The notes: generated from the letters alone by a model not told the origin. Numbered from the stretch's first letter, positions 5,722-12,091 are shown. The stretch: DNA of 13,856 bases from Sva-07 sp964592115 (GCA_964592115.1 CAZQCP010000078.1:1-13856); one strand, 5' to 3'. Numbers and translations: made by a program.

Positions 5722-6495
5722 ATGGCGACGTACCTCGACGAGATCCTCGAACGCCATCGCCGCGCCGCTCGGCTCGACGATCGGCCAGTCACCAGCCTGC
5801 TCGACGATGCCCGTTCGATGCCGGCCACCCGCGGGTTCCGCGCTGCGCTGCGCGGCCGCGACCATCTGCGCGTGATCGCCGAGGTCAAGCGCCGCTCGCC
5901 GTCGAAGGGCGATCTCAACGCCGACCTCGATCCCGCCGAGCTCGCCGCGACGTACGAGCGCGGCGGCGCGGCGTGCTTGTCGGTGCTCACCGACACCGAG
6001 TCGTTCGGTGGCTCGGTCGCCGACCTCCAGGCGGCGCGGGCGGCGTGCTCGTTGCCGGTGCTGCGCAAGGACTTCACGGTCAGCGAGCGCGACGTGCTCG
6101 ACGCCAGGCTGATGGGCGCTGACTGCGTGCTGCTGATCGCGGCCGCTCTCGATCCCGCCGAACTCGCGGCGTTCCACGAGCTGGCGCTCGAGGTCGGCCT
6201 CGATGTGCTCGTCGAGGTGCACGACGAGGCTGAGCTGGAAGTCGCCGTCGCCGTCGGCGCGACGTTGATCGGCGTCAACCAGCGCGACCTGGTGACATTC
6301 CAGGTCGACCACGAGCGAGCTGCTCGCATGGGTCGCTTGATCCCCGACACGGCCGTGCGCGTCGCCGAGTCCGGCGTCCGCGGTGCCGACGACGCCCGCG
6401 CACTCGAAGCGGCCGGCTACGACGCCGTCCTCGTCGGCGAGACCCTCGTGACCAGCGGCGACCCCGCCGCCGCCATCGCCGACCTCATCGGCTGA
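5722..6495 (+). CDS. trpC: Indole-3-glycerol phosphate synthase
   Basis: Closes the indole ring: CdRP to indole-3-glycerol phosphate, the fourth dedicated step of tryptophan synthesis. The protein has 257 residues from ATG 5722 (MATYLDEIL); a TTG at 5698 overlapping the upstream stop would add eight residues. The TIM-barrel signature is complete: VIAEVKRRSPSKGDL (catalytic Lys and phosphate site), SVLTDTESFGGS, VLRKDFTV, DCVLLIAAAL, VLVEVHDEAEL, GVNQRDLVTF, VAESGV and VLVGETLVTSGDP. It is separated from trpF, trpB and trpA by a repeat, ppk2, a DUF4097 gene and a cyclase. Its TGA stop overlaps the first base of repeat copy 2, so the repeat was inserted exactly at the 3' end. Confidence 0.97.
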   Translation: MATYLDEILERHRRAARLDDRPVTSLLDDARSMPATRGFRAALRGRDHLRVIAEVKRRSPSKGDLNADLDPAELAATYERGGAACLSVLTDTESFGGSVADLQAARAACSLPVLRKDFTVSERDVLDARLMGADCVLLIAAALDPAELAAFHELALEVGLDVLVEVHDEAELEVAVAVGATLIGVNQRDLVTFQVDHERAARMGRLIPDTAVRVAESGVRGADDARALEAAGYDAVLVGETLVTSGDPAAAIADLIG

Positions 6496-6612
6496 TTGCA
6501 TCCGGGGTCAGACACCACATGCAACAGCACACATGATGCTGGCCGGCCTGGCGATCGTGCCCGGTTGCATGTGGTGTCTGACCCCGGATGCAATCTGACC
6601 CCGGATGCAATC
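6494..6612. repeat. Palindromic repeat copy 2 plus 17-bp tandem tail
   Basis: Arms 6494-6525 and 6564-6595 are a perfect 32-base inverted repeat around a 38-base centre. The end of the right arm is repeated once more: the 17-base unit at 6579-6595 recurs at 6596-6612. The element overlaps the trpC stop (6493-6495) and the ppk2 stop (6611-6613), filling the whole gap between the convergent genes. It probably acts as a bidirectional terminator-like hairpin. It belongs to the same family as 3912-4013. Confidence 0.88.
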
Positions 6613-7366
6613 ACGTCGGGACGTTGAGCTTCTCCCAGCGCTCGATGCCCTCGTCGATGCGCCGATTGATCGTCTCCAGCACGGTCACGCGCGCCCACTT
6701 CTTGTGCTCGCCCGAGATCACGTCCCACGGCGCGTACTCGTGGTCGGTGCGCTCGAACATGTCCTCGGCGGCTTCGGTGTAGAGGTCCCACTTGTCGCGG
6801 TTACGCCAGTCCTCGTCGGTCAGTTTCCACGAACGCAGGCGATCTTTGCCCCTGCTCTCGAATCGGCGCAGCTGTTCCTGCTGGGAGATCTGCAGCCAGA
6901 CCTTGACGAGGATCACGCCTTCGCCGACGAGGCTCCGCTCGAACTGAACGATTTCGTCGTAGGCCCGTGACCACTGCTCGACGCTGGCGAACCCCTCGAT
7001 CCGCTCGACGAGGATCCGCCCGTACCAGCTTCGATCGAACACGCACATGCCACCGAGCCCGGGGATCCTGCTCCAGAAGCGCCAGAGGAAGTGGTGCCGC
7101 TTCTCCCGAGTGTTCGGCTTGGCGTAGGCGTAGACGCTGTAGTGACGTGGGTCGAGCCGTTCGACCAGGCGCTTGATCGAGCCACCCTTGCCGCCGGCGT
7201 CGGAGCCTTCCACGACCACCAACAACCCTGGTCCCAACTCGCCGGTGATCTGGCCGCCGAGCGTGAGGCGCAGTTCGAGGAAGCGCTCCTGTGCCGCGGC
7301 GAGGCGTCGCTCGTAGTCGGAGTTCGACAAGCGGGCGGAGAGGTCGAGATCGTCGAGGCGTCCCAT
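6611..7366 (-). CDS. ppk2: Polyphosphate kinase 2 family (polyP:nucleotide phosphotransferase)
   Basis: Transfers phosphate between inorganic polyphosphate and nucleotides in the cytoplasm. The protein has 251 residues from ATG 7366. It carries Walker A EGSDAGGKGGSIKRL (53-67, Lys60), Walker B VFDRSWYGR (109-117, Asp111), and a lid region with SRGKDRLRSWKLTDEDWRNR (171-190). The SWKLTDEDWRNR and YAPWDVISGEHKKWARV patterns resemble the class II (AMP-phosphorylating) branch, so conversion of AMP to ADP is the likeliest reaction; this class call is inference. The frame is open 40 codons further upstream (to 7486), but that extension is Arg/Ser-rich and covers a palindromic operator. ATG 7366 also has TATCGT nine bases before it. 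The gene is divergent from the DUF4097-cyclase pair and convergent with trpC. Confidence 0.93.
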   Translation of the reverse strand: MGRLDDLDLSARLSNSDYERRLAAAQERFLELRLTLGGQITGELGPGLLVVVEGSDAGGKGGSIKRLVERLDPRHYSVYAYAKPNTREKRHHFLWRFWSRIPGLGGMCVFDRSWYGRILVERIEGFASVEQWSRAYDEIVQFERSLVGEGVILVKVWLQISQQEQLRRFESRGKDRLRSWKLTDEDWRNRDKWDLYTEAAEDMFERTDHEYAPWDVISGEHKKWARVTVLETINRRIDEGIERWEKLNVPT

Positions 7367-7375
7367 GCAGTGCCG

Positions 7376-7381
7376 ACGATA
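7376..7381 (-). promoter_or_regulatory. Predicted -10 element for ppk2
   Basis: TATCGT on the minus strand, 9 bases before ATG 7366. It supports this start over the longer reading from 7486. Confidence 0.4.
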
Positions 7382-7416
7382 CGACAGCACATTCACCCCA
7401 TCCGGCATCGCGCCAC

Positions 7417-7469
7417 CCGATCTCGGTCGAGATCGTCCCGTTTCGCGGGAGCGATCCGACCGAGATCGG
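7417..7469. promoter_or_regulatory. Palindromic half-sites in the ppk2/DUF4097 divergent region
   Basis: CGATCTCG-GT-CGAGATCG (7418-7435) is a perfect palindrome. Its outer sequence recurs inverted as GACCGAGATCGG at 7458-7469, giving three copies of the same half-site in 53 bases. The array lies between the two divergent predicted promoters (7376-7381 minus, 7509-7514 plus). It looks like an operator for a dimeric regulator or a strong cruciform; the regulator is unknown. Confidence 0.5.
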
Positions 7470-7508
7470 TGTGCCGGATGGCTCATGCGTCGACGCCGGT
7501 GGGCGGGG

Positions 7509-7514
7509 TACCTT
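7509..7514 (+). promoter_or_regulatory. Predicted -10 element for the DUF4097-cyclase operon
   Basis: TACCTT lies 7 bases before GTG 7522 and supports a leaderless start there. A ribosome site (GGAGGG, 7543-7548) precedes the alternative ATG 7555. Confidence 0.4.
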
Positions 7515-7521
7515 CGCAGCC

Positions 7522-8202
7522 GTGACGACTGGGGGGTCGACCGGAGGGTCGGTGATGCGACTGCGGGTGGCGTCGAGCCACAGCCGGGTGGAGGTGAAGG
7601 CGTCCGCGGACGCGGCGTTCTCCGTGGTCGGCCAGGTGCAGGTCCATCACGACGGTGGCCAGGTCACCATCGAGCGGGTACGCAGCGCCGTCACCGTCCA
7701 CGTGCCGGAGGGCACCGACGTGGTGATCGGCACCAGTTCGGGTCGTGTGCGCTGCACCGGCCGGTTGGGAGCGGTCGCCGTGACGACCAAGAGCGGCCGG
7801 GTCGAGATCGAGGCCGCGTCGTCGCTCGATGTGCGCGGAACGAGCGCGTCGGTCACCGTCGGGGTGGTCGACGGCACCTGCCGCGTCAGGACGGCGTCGG
7901 GCCGGGTGGAGGTGGAGGCGTGCGGCGCCGCCGAGGTGTCGACGCGCAGCGGTCGGATCACGCTCGCCAGCGTGTCGGGCACGGTCACAGCACACAGCAC
8001 GAGCGGCCGCGTGACGGTGCAGATGGTCGAAGCGCACGATGTGCACGCCGAGACGGTGACCGGCCGCATCGAGCTGACCATGCCGCAAGGCAGCGACATC
8101 CGCCAGGTGGTTCCCGGCGCGCCACTCCCACCGCCAGGGAGCAGCGGATGCACCGTCGTCGCCCGCTCGACGACGGGAAGGGTCGTGGTGGCATACCGGT
8201 GA
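7522..8202 (+). CDS. DUF4097-type beta-repeat protein
   Basis: A 226-residue protein from GTG 7522; ATG 7555, behind GGAGGG, would give 215 residues. It has no signal peptide or membrane segment, so it is predicted cytoplasmic. From residue 70 on it is built of imperfect repeats with a core [ST]-G-R-[VI]-x-[VIL], with the Gly at residues 74, 92, 127, 144, 162, 181 and 219. The spacing is near 18 residues (35 where one copy has lost the motif). This is the pattern of the DUF4097 right-handed beta-solenoid, often called putative adhesin although bacterial members have no proven function. Its stop overlaps the start of the cyclase gene by 4 bases (GTGA), so the two are translated together. It may be a scaffold or sensor for the cyclase, which is inference from that coupling. 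Confidence 0.85.
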   Translation: MTTGGSTGGSVMRLRVASSHSRVEVKASADAAFSVVGQVQVHHDGGQVTIERVRSAVTVHVPEGTDVVIGTSSGRVRCTGRLGAVAVTTKSGRVEIEAASSLDVRGTSASVTVGVVDGTCRVRTASGRVEVEACGAAEVSTRSGRITLASVSGTVTAHSTSGRVTVQMVEAHDVHAETVTGRIELTMPQGSDIRQVVPGAPLPPPGSSGCTVVARSTTGRVVVAYR

Positions 8203-8753
8203 ACGGGGCGCACGCAGCCGGTGCCGTCGTGTTCACCGACCTCGTCGGGTTCACCGAGTTCAACGACGCGCGCGGTGACGACGCCGCGGTCGAGGTGCTC
8301 GATCGCATGCGAGCGCTCGCCGATGCCGCGATCGAGCGGTCCGAGGGTGCCCGTGTCGTGAAGGAGCTCGGCGACGGCTTGTTGCTCTGGTTCCCGCACC
8401 CACGCGCTGCCGCCGAGGCCATCGTCGAGCTCGTCACGGCGATTGCCGAGCTGCGTCGCGACGGCAGCTTCCCGCTGGCGATGCGCGTCGGGACGCACTG
8501 CGGCGATGTCCGCCACCGCGGCAGCGACATCGTCGGCCAGACCGTGAACATCGCCGCCCGCATCGTCGACATCGCCGGCCCGATGGAGATCGTCGTCTCG
8601 GAGGCGTTCGCGACGGGCTGCGCCGACGGCGAGATCGCGTCGATGTTCGAAGCGATCGGGCCGACGACGGTCAAAGGGGTGTCCGACACGTTGTGGCTGT
8701 ACCGGATGGTCGTGCCGGCAACGAACTTCGAGACCTTGCAGGCGCATCGCTAG
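8199..8753 (+). CDS. Class III adenylate/guanylate cyclase, stand-alone catalytic domain
   Basis: A 184-residue protein consisting almost only of the cyclase homology domain, which makes a cyclic nucleotide from ATP or GTP as a dimer. The metal-binding Asp residues are Asp14 (VVFTDLVGFT) and Asp59 (KELGDGLLLWF). Lys55 sits at the base-recognition position. SDIVGQTVNIAARI (109-122) supplies the second recognition residue Asp110 and the transition-state Asn117 and Arg121. With Lys and Asp at the base-recognition sites, ATP is the likelier substrate. The full catalytic set is present, so it should be active. There is no sensor, HAMP or membrane segment, so input must come from another protein, plausibly the overlapping DUF4097 product. 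trpF follows after 30 bases. Confidence 0.92.
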   Translation: MNGAHAAGAVVFTDLVGFTEFNDARGDDAAVEVLDRMRALADAAIERSEGARVVKELGDGLLLWFPHPRAAAEAIVELVTAIAELRRDGSFPLAMRVGTHCGDVRHRGSDIVGQTVNIAARIVDIAGPMEIVVSEAFATGCADGEIASMFEAIGPTTVKGVSDTLWLYRMVVPATNFETLQAHR

Positions 8754-8756
8754 CAT
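8751..8756 (+). promoter_or_regulatory. Predicted -10 element upstream of trpF
   Basis: TAGCAT overlaps the cyclase TAG stop and lies 7 bases before GTG 8764. It would give trpFBA its own promoter, independent of the cyclase operon. Confidence 0.4.
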
Positions 8757-8763
8757 CAGCTCC

Positions 8764-8784
8764 GTGAACAGGCCCGGTCGTTGA
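8764..8784 (+). other. Possible six-codon leader ORF overlapping the trpF start
   Basis: GTG 8764 reads six codons (M-N-R-P-G-R) and stops at TGA 8782-8784, which overlaps the trpF ATG as TGATG. The GTG is 7 bases after a TAnnnT hexamer, so a leaderless message would start on it and ribosomes could re-initiate at trpF. It contains no Trp codon, so it is not a classical trp attenuator peptide. Its translation is unproven. Confidence 0.35.
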
Positions 8785-9440
8785 TGTTCGTCAAGATCTG
8801 CGGCATCACCAACGAAGACGACGCCTTACTGGCTGTGGCGATGGGTGCCGATGCCGTTGGGTTCAACTTCGTGTCGGGGTCCAAGCGCCAGATCGCGGCG
8901 CAGGTCGCGTACGACATCACCCGCCGCTTGCCCCCCGAGATCTTGACGGTCGGCATCTTCCGCGACGAGCACCCGACGCGGGTCATCGACGTGGCGCACA
9001 AGGCGGGGATCAAGGCGGTCCAGCTGCACGGTCGCGAGACGGCGGCGGACACGCAGCAGGTCGCCCGCTCCTTCCGCTGGGTGATCAAGGCGTTCAGCGC
9101 GCTCGACCCGAACCTGCCCAAGGCAGACCAGTACGGCACGGACATGATCATGATCGACAGCCCCGGCGGTGGCTCGGGCAAGGTGTTCGACTGGTCGCTC
9201 GCCGGTGACGCGCCGGACTCGGTGAAGCTGATCCTTGCCGGCGGTCTGCACCCGGACAACGTCGCCTCGGCGATCGAGGAAGTTCGGCCGTGGGGCGTCG
9301 ACGTGGCGACCGGCGTCGAGCGTGCACCGGGCAAGAAGGATGCGCTGCTCGTCAAGCGGTTCATCGAGAACGCCCGAGCAAACGCCCCCGAGCCCTACCG
9401 CGGCGTCGACGATCTCCCTTACGACTGGTACGACGAGTGA
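8784..9440 (+). CDS. trpF: Phosphoribosylanthranilate isomerase
   Basis: Converts phosphoribosylanthranilate to CdRP, the third dedicated step of tryptophan synthesis. The protein has 218 residues from ATG 8784; a TTG at 8781 is also possible. The family start MFVKICGITN has the general base Cys6, and MIMIDSPGGGSGKVFDW has the general acid Asp125. KAVQLHG, LILAGGLHPDN and VDVATGVE complete the TIM-barrel and phosphate-binding loops. GADAVGFNFVSGSKRQI replaces the more usual GFVFAPSPRQV. No ribosome site is seen; the start may depend on re-initiation after a six-codon ORF. The stop overlaps the trpB GTG by 4 bases. Confidence 0.95.
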   Translation: MFVKICGITNEDDALLAVAMGADAVGFNFVSGSKRQIAAQVAYDITRRLPPEILTVGIFRDEHPTRVIDVAHKAGIKAVQLHGRETAADTQQVARSFRWVIKAFSALDPNLPKADQYGTDMIMIDSPGGGSGKVFDWSLAGDAPDSVKLILAGGLHPDNVASAIEEVRPWGVDVATGVERAPGKKDALLVKRFIENARANAPEPYRGVDDLPYDWYDE

Positions 9441-10630
9441 GCGACACGACACAGCCATCGCCATCCCTGCGCGCCCGTCCCGATGCCACGGGCCGTTTCG
9501 GCGAGTTCGGCGGCAGGTTCGTCCCCGAGACGCTCGTGCCGGCGTGCGCCGAGCTGGAAGCCGCGTTCGACGAAGCGTGGGGGGATCCTGCGTTCCGCGA
9601 CGAGGTGGCCAGGGTCCACCGCGACTACTCCGGACGCCCGTCGATCCTCACGGAGTGCTTCAACCTCAGTGAGCGACTCGGGGTGCGCGTGATCATGAAG
9701 CGTGAGGACCTCAACCACACCGGGTCGCACAAGATCAACAACGTGATCGGCCAGGCGCTGCTCGCCAAGCGGATGGGCAAGCAGCGGATCGTCGCCGACA
9801 CAGGTGCCGGCCAGCACGGCGTGGCGAGTGCCACCGCGGCAGCGCTGATGGGGCTCGAGTGCACGGTGTACATGGGTGCTGTCGACGTCGCTCGCCAGGA
9901 GCTCAACGTGTTCCGGATGCGTTTGCTCGGTGCCGAGGTGCACTCGGTCGAATCCGGCAGCAAGACGCTGAAAGACGCCGTCAACGAGGCGATGCGGCAC
10001 TGGGTCGCCAACGTCACCGACACGCACTTCTGCCTCGGATCGGTCGTCGGCCCTCACCCGTACCCGTACCTCGTGCGCCAGTTCCAGTCGATCGTCGGCG
10101 ACGAGGCGCGGGCCCAGATGCTCGACGGCTACGGGGCCCTGCCTGACGTGGTGGTCGCCTGCGTCGGTGGTGGATCGAACGCGATGGGCCTGTTCTCGGG
10201 ATTCGTCGACGATCCGGCCGTGCGACTCGTGGGCGTGGAGCCTGCTGGTGGCGCGGCGATCGGGCGCGGCGTGCCGGGCGTCGTTCACGGTATGCGCTCG
10301 AACCTGATGCAAGACGAGGTCGGCCAGGTGGAAGAGGCGCTGTCGATCTCGGCTGGGCTCGACTATCCCGGTGTCGGTCCCGAGCACTCGTACCTCGCGT
10401 CGATCGGTCGGGCGCAGTATCCGGCGGCGACCGACGACGAGGTCATCGAGGCGTTCCAGGTGCTGTCGCACACCGAAGGCATCATCCCCGCCCTCGAGAG
10501 CGCGCACGCGATCGCGTGGCTGTTGCGCGAGGCGCCGTCGATGCAAGGTTCGACCGTGCTCGTGAGCCTGTCGGGCCGTGGTGACAAGGACGTCGCCCAG
10601 ATGATGGACATCCTGCGGGGCAAGCTGTGA
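9437..10630 (+). CDS. trpB: Tryptophan synthase beta chain
   Basis: Joins indole and serine to make tryptophan, with PLP, in an alpha2beta2 complex with TrpA. The protein has 397 residues from GTG 9437. RFGEFGGRFVPETL is the family N-terminus. HTGSHKINN (94-102) carries the PLP Lys99, CVGGGSNAMG the phosphate loop, LDYPGVGPEH the serine-site region and LSGRGDKD the end of the PLP pocket. There are two oddities. The catalytic Glu of the ETGAGQHG motif (Glu109 in Salmonella) is Asp121 here (ADTGAGQHG). The segment after VGVEPAGG is about eight residues shorter than in TrpB sequences I know. It overlaps trpF and trpA by 4 bases each, so the three are translationally coupled. Confidence 0.97.
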   Translation: MSDTTQPSPSLRARPDATGRFGEFGGRFVPETLVPACAELEAAFDEAWGDPAFRDEVARVHRDYSGRPSILTECFNLSERLGVRVIMKREDLNHTGSHKINNVIGQALLAKRMGKQRIVADTGAGQHGVASATAAALMGLECTVYMGAVDVARQELNVFRMRLLGAEVHSVESGSKTLKDAVNEAMRHWVANVTDTHFCLGSVVGPHPYPYLVRQFQSIVGDEARAQMLDGYGALPDVVVACVGGGSNAMGLFSGFVDDPAVRLVGVEPAGGAAIGRGVPGVVHGMRSNLMQDEVGQVEEALSISAGLDYPGVGPEHSYLASIGRAQYPAATDDEVIEAFQVLSHTEGIIPALESAHAIAWLLREAPSMQGSTVLVSLSGRGDKDVAQMMDILRGKL

Positions 10631-11403
10631 GCACGTTCGGCACGTTGGAGACTGCGCTGCGCGCGAAGCGCGACGCTGGCCGCAAGCTGCTCGTGCCGTA
10701 CATCACAGGCGGCTATCCCGGCTGGGAAGACTCGATCCGGGCGGCGGCGGCGAACGGTGCCGACGCCATCGAGATCGGGATCCCCTTCTCCGACCCCGTG
10801 ATGGACGGCCCGGTCATCCAGCAGGCCTCGCAGGCGTCGCTCGACGGTGGCACGACGCCGGCGACGGTGCTCGACGCGGTGCCGGGGCTCGACGTCGACA
10901 TCCCGTTGTCGGTGATGACCTACTACAACCTCGTCCACCATCCCGGAGTGACGCGCTTCGCGGCCGAACTGGCCGCCGCGGGCATCGCCGCGGCGATCCT
11001 GCCCGACCTGCCACTGGAGGAGTCGGGGGAGTGGTGCGCCGCCGCGGACGCGGCCGGGATCGAGACCGTGATGCTCGCCGCGCCCACCGCGCCCGACGAA
11101 CGGTTGCCGCGGGTGGTCGCCCGCGCCCGCGGGTTCGTCTATTCGGTCGGGCTGCTCGGCGTGACCGGTGAACGCGAATCGCTCGCCGAGACGGCCACGG
11201 CGCTCGCCGGTCGGCTCAAGGCGATCACCGACGTCCCGGTGCTCGTGGGTGTTGGCGTGTCGAATGCCGAGCAGGCCTTCCAGGCGACCCGCGTGGCCGA
11301 CGGCGTGGTGCAAGGTGCGAGCGTCGTGCGCCGCATGATGGATGGCGGTCCCGACGCCGTCGGCGACTACATCGCCGAAGTCCGCGCCGCCATCGACGCC
11401 TGA
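10627..11403 (+). CDS. trpA: Tryptophan synthase alpha chain
   Basis: Splits indole-3-glycerol phosphate to indole and glyceraldehyde 3-phosphate, passing indole to TrpB. The protein has 258 residues from GTG 10627 in a GTGA overlap with trpB. PYITGGYPG, AIEIGIPFSDPVMDGPVIQ (catalytic Glu49 and Asp60, at the same numbers as in E. coli), VMTYYNLV, ILPDLPLEE, the mobile loop LLGVTGERE and VLVGVGVS are all in place. A hairpin begins inside its stop codon, marking the end of the trpFBA unit. Confidence 0.97.
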   Translation: MSTFGTLETALRAKRDAGRKLLVPYITGGYPGWEDSIRAAAANGADAIEIGIPFSDPVMDGPVIQQASQASLDGGTTPATVLDAVPGLDVDIPLSVMTYYNLVHHPGVTRFAAELAAAGIAAAILPDLPLEESGEWCAAADAAGIETVMLAAPTAPDERLPRVVARARGFVYSVGLLGVTGERESLAETATALAGRLKAITDVPVLVGVGVSNAEQAFQATRVADGVVQGASVVRRMMDGGPDAVGDYIAEVRAAIDA

Positions 11404-11434
11404 GTAACAGCGGGACCCGTCCCCGCCGTTACTC
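11402..11434. terminator. Bidirectional hairpin between trpA and the nitroreductase
   Basis: Arms 11402-11414 and 11422-11434 pair over 13 positions with one mismatch and a 7-base loop. The hairpin overlaps both the trpA TGA (11401-11403) and the convergent nitroreductase TAA (11429-11431). There is no T-run. The GGGACCCGTCCCC core recalls the GC-rich core of the two larger repeats, but it is a different sequence. Confidence 0.6.
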
Positions 11435-12067
11435 GAAGCGGTCGATCGTGGTGAACGTCTCGACCGGGCGGCGGCTCAGCTTGGTCGGCTGGTGCTCGGG
11501 CACGCCGAGGAAGATCGTGGCTGCGAGCGCGTGACCATCGGGCAAGCCGAGCGCCGGCGCAGCGGCCGGCTCGACGCGGCTGAGGAACGTCGTCATCACG
11601 CCGCCGAGGCCGCGGGCGCGGGCGGCCAGCAGCACGTTCCAGCAGAACGGATAGATCGACGCGCCACCGGTGAGCGCGGGCCGTTCGAGGATCCCGTCCA
11701 TCAGCGCGATCTGTGACAGGTCGGCGGCGATCGCCAGCACGACGGGCACCGTCTCGATGTGGGCGATGAGGTCGTTGGGCTTACCGGGCGTGATCGTCGT
11801 CGGTGCCACGTAGTCGATCGCGTTGAACGGCGTCGGGCCGGTCATCGCCCCTTCCAGGTACTCGTCCCACACCGGCTGCATCAGGGTGGCGATCTCGCGA
11901 CGGATCATCCCATCTTCGATGATCGCGACGCGCCACGGTTGACGGTTGCCGCCCGACGGCGCGAATCGAGCATCGTCGAGCACCGCCAGCACCGTGTCAC
12001 GATCGACCGGGTCGGTGGTGAAGCGCCGCGCCGCGCCGGTCGACCGGATGGCGTCGCGAAGATCCAT
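11429..12067 (-). CDS. Nitroreductase-family flavoprotein
   Basis: A 212-residue FMN-dependent oxidoreductase-type protein using NAD(P)H; the substrate cannot be told from sequence. The N-terminus MDLRDAIRSTGAARRF carries the FMN-phosphate Arg pair (14-15). PSGGNRQPWRV (37-47) is the flavin loop. AALGLPDGHALAATIFLGVPEH near the end matches the family's closing GxxxxxxxxxGxP region. The reading frame is open to 12136, but ATG 12067 is chosen because it begins at the family N-terminus and has TACTGT seven bases upstream. It follows the aconitase gene on the same strand after 22 bases but may have its own promoter. Confidence 0.9.
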   Translation of the reverse strand: MDLRDAIRSTGAARRFTTDPVDRDTVLAVLDDARFAPSGGNRQPWRVAIIEDGMIRREIATLMQPVWDEYLEGAMTGPTPFNAIDYVAPTTITPGKPNDLIAHIETVPVVLAIAADLSQIALMDGILERPALTGGASIYPFCWNVLLAARARGLGGVMTTFLSRVEPAAAPALGLPDGHALAATIFLGVPEHQPTKLSRRPVETFTTIDRFE

Positions 12068-12074
12068 GCCGCCG

Positions 12075-12091
12075 ACAGTAGATGTCACATC
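12075..12091 (-). promoter_or_regulatory. Predicted -10 and adjacent palindrome upstream of the nitroreductase
   Basis: TACTGT (12075-12080, minus strand) lies 7 bases before ATG 12067. Directly upstream is the 11-base palindrome GATGT-C-ACATC (12081-12091), which overlaps the aconitase stop codon. A repressor bound there would block the promoter; the regulator is unknown. Confidence 0.35.

Noticed and set aside
7367..7486. N-terminal extension of PPK2 to GTG 7486... 40 extra residues
   Set aside because: The extension is Arg/Ser-rich, unlike the family, covers the palindromic region, and the ATG at 7366 has a well-placed TAnnnT hexamer.
8754..8784. Classical trp attenuator or T-box before trpF
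   Set aside because: The gap is only 30 bases, with no Trp codons, no alternative hairpins and no T-box core.
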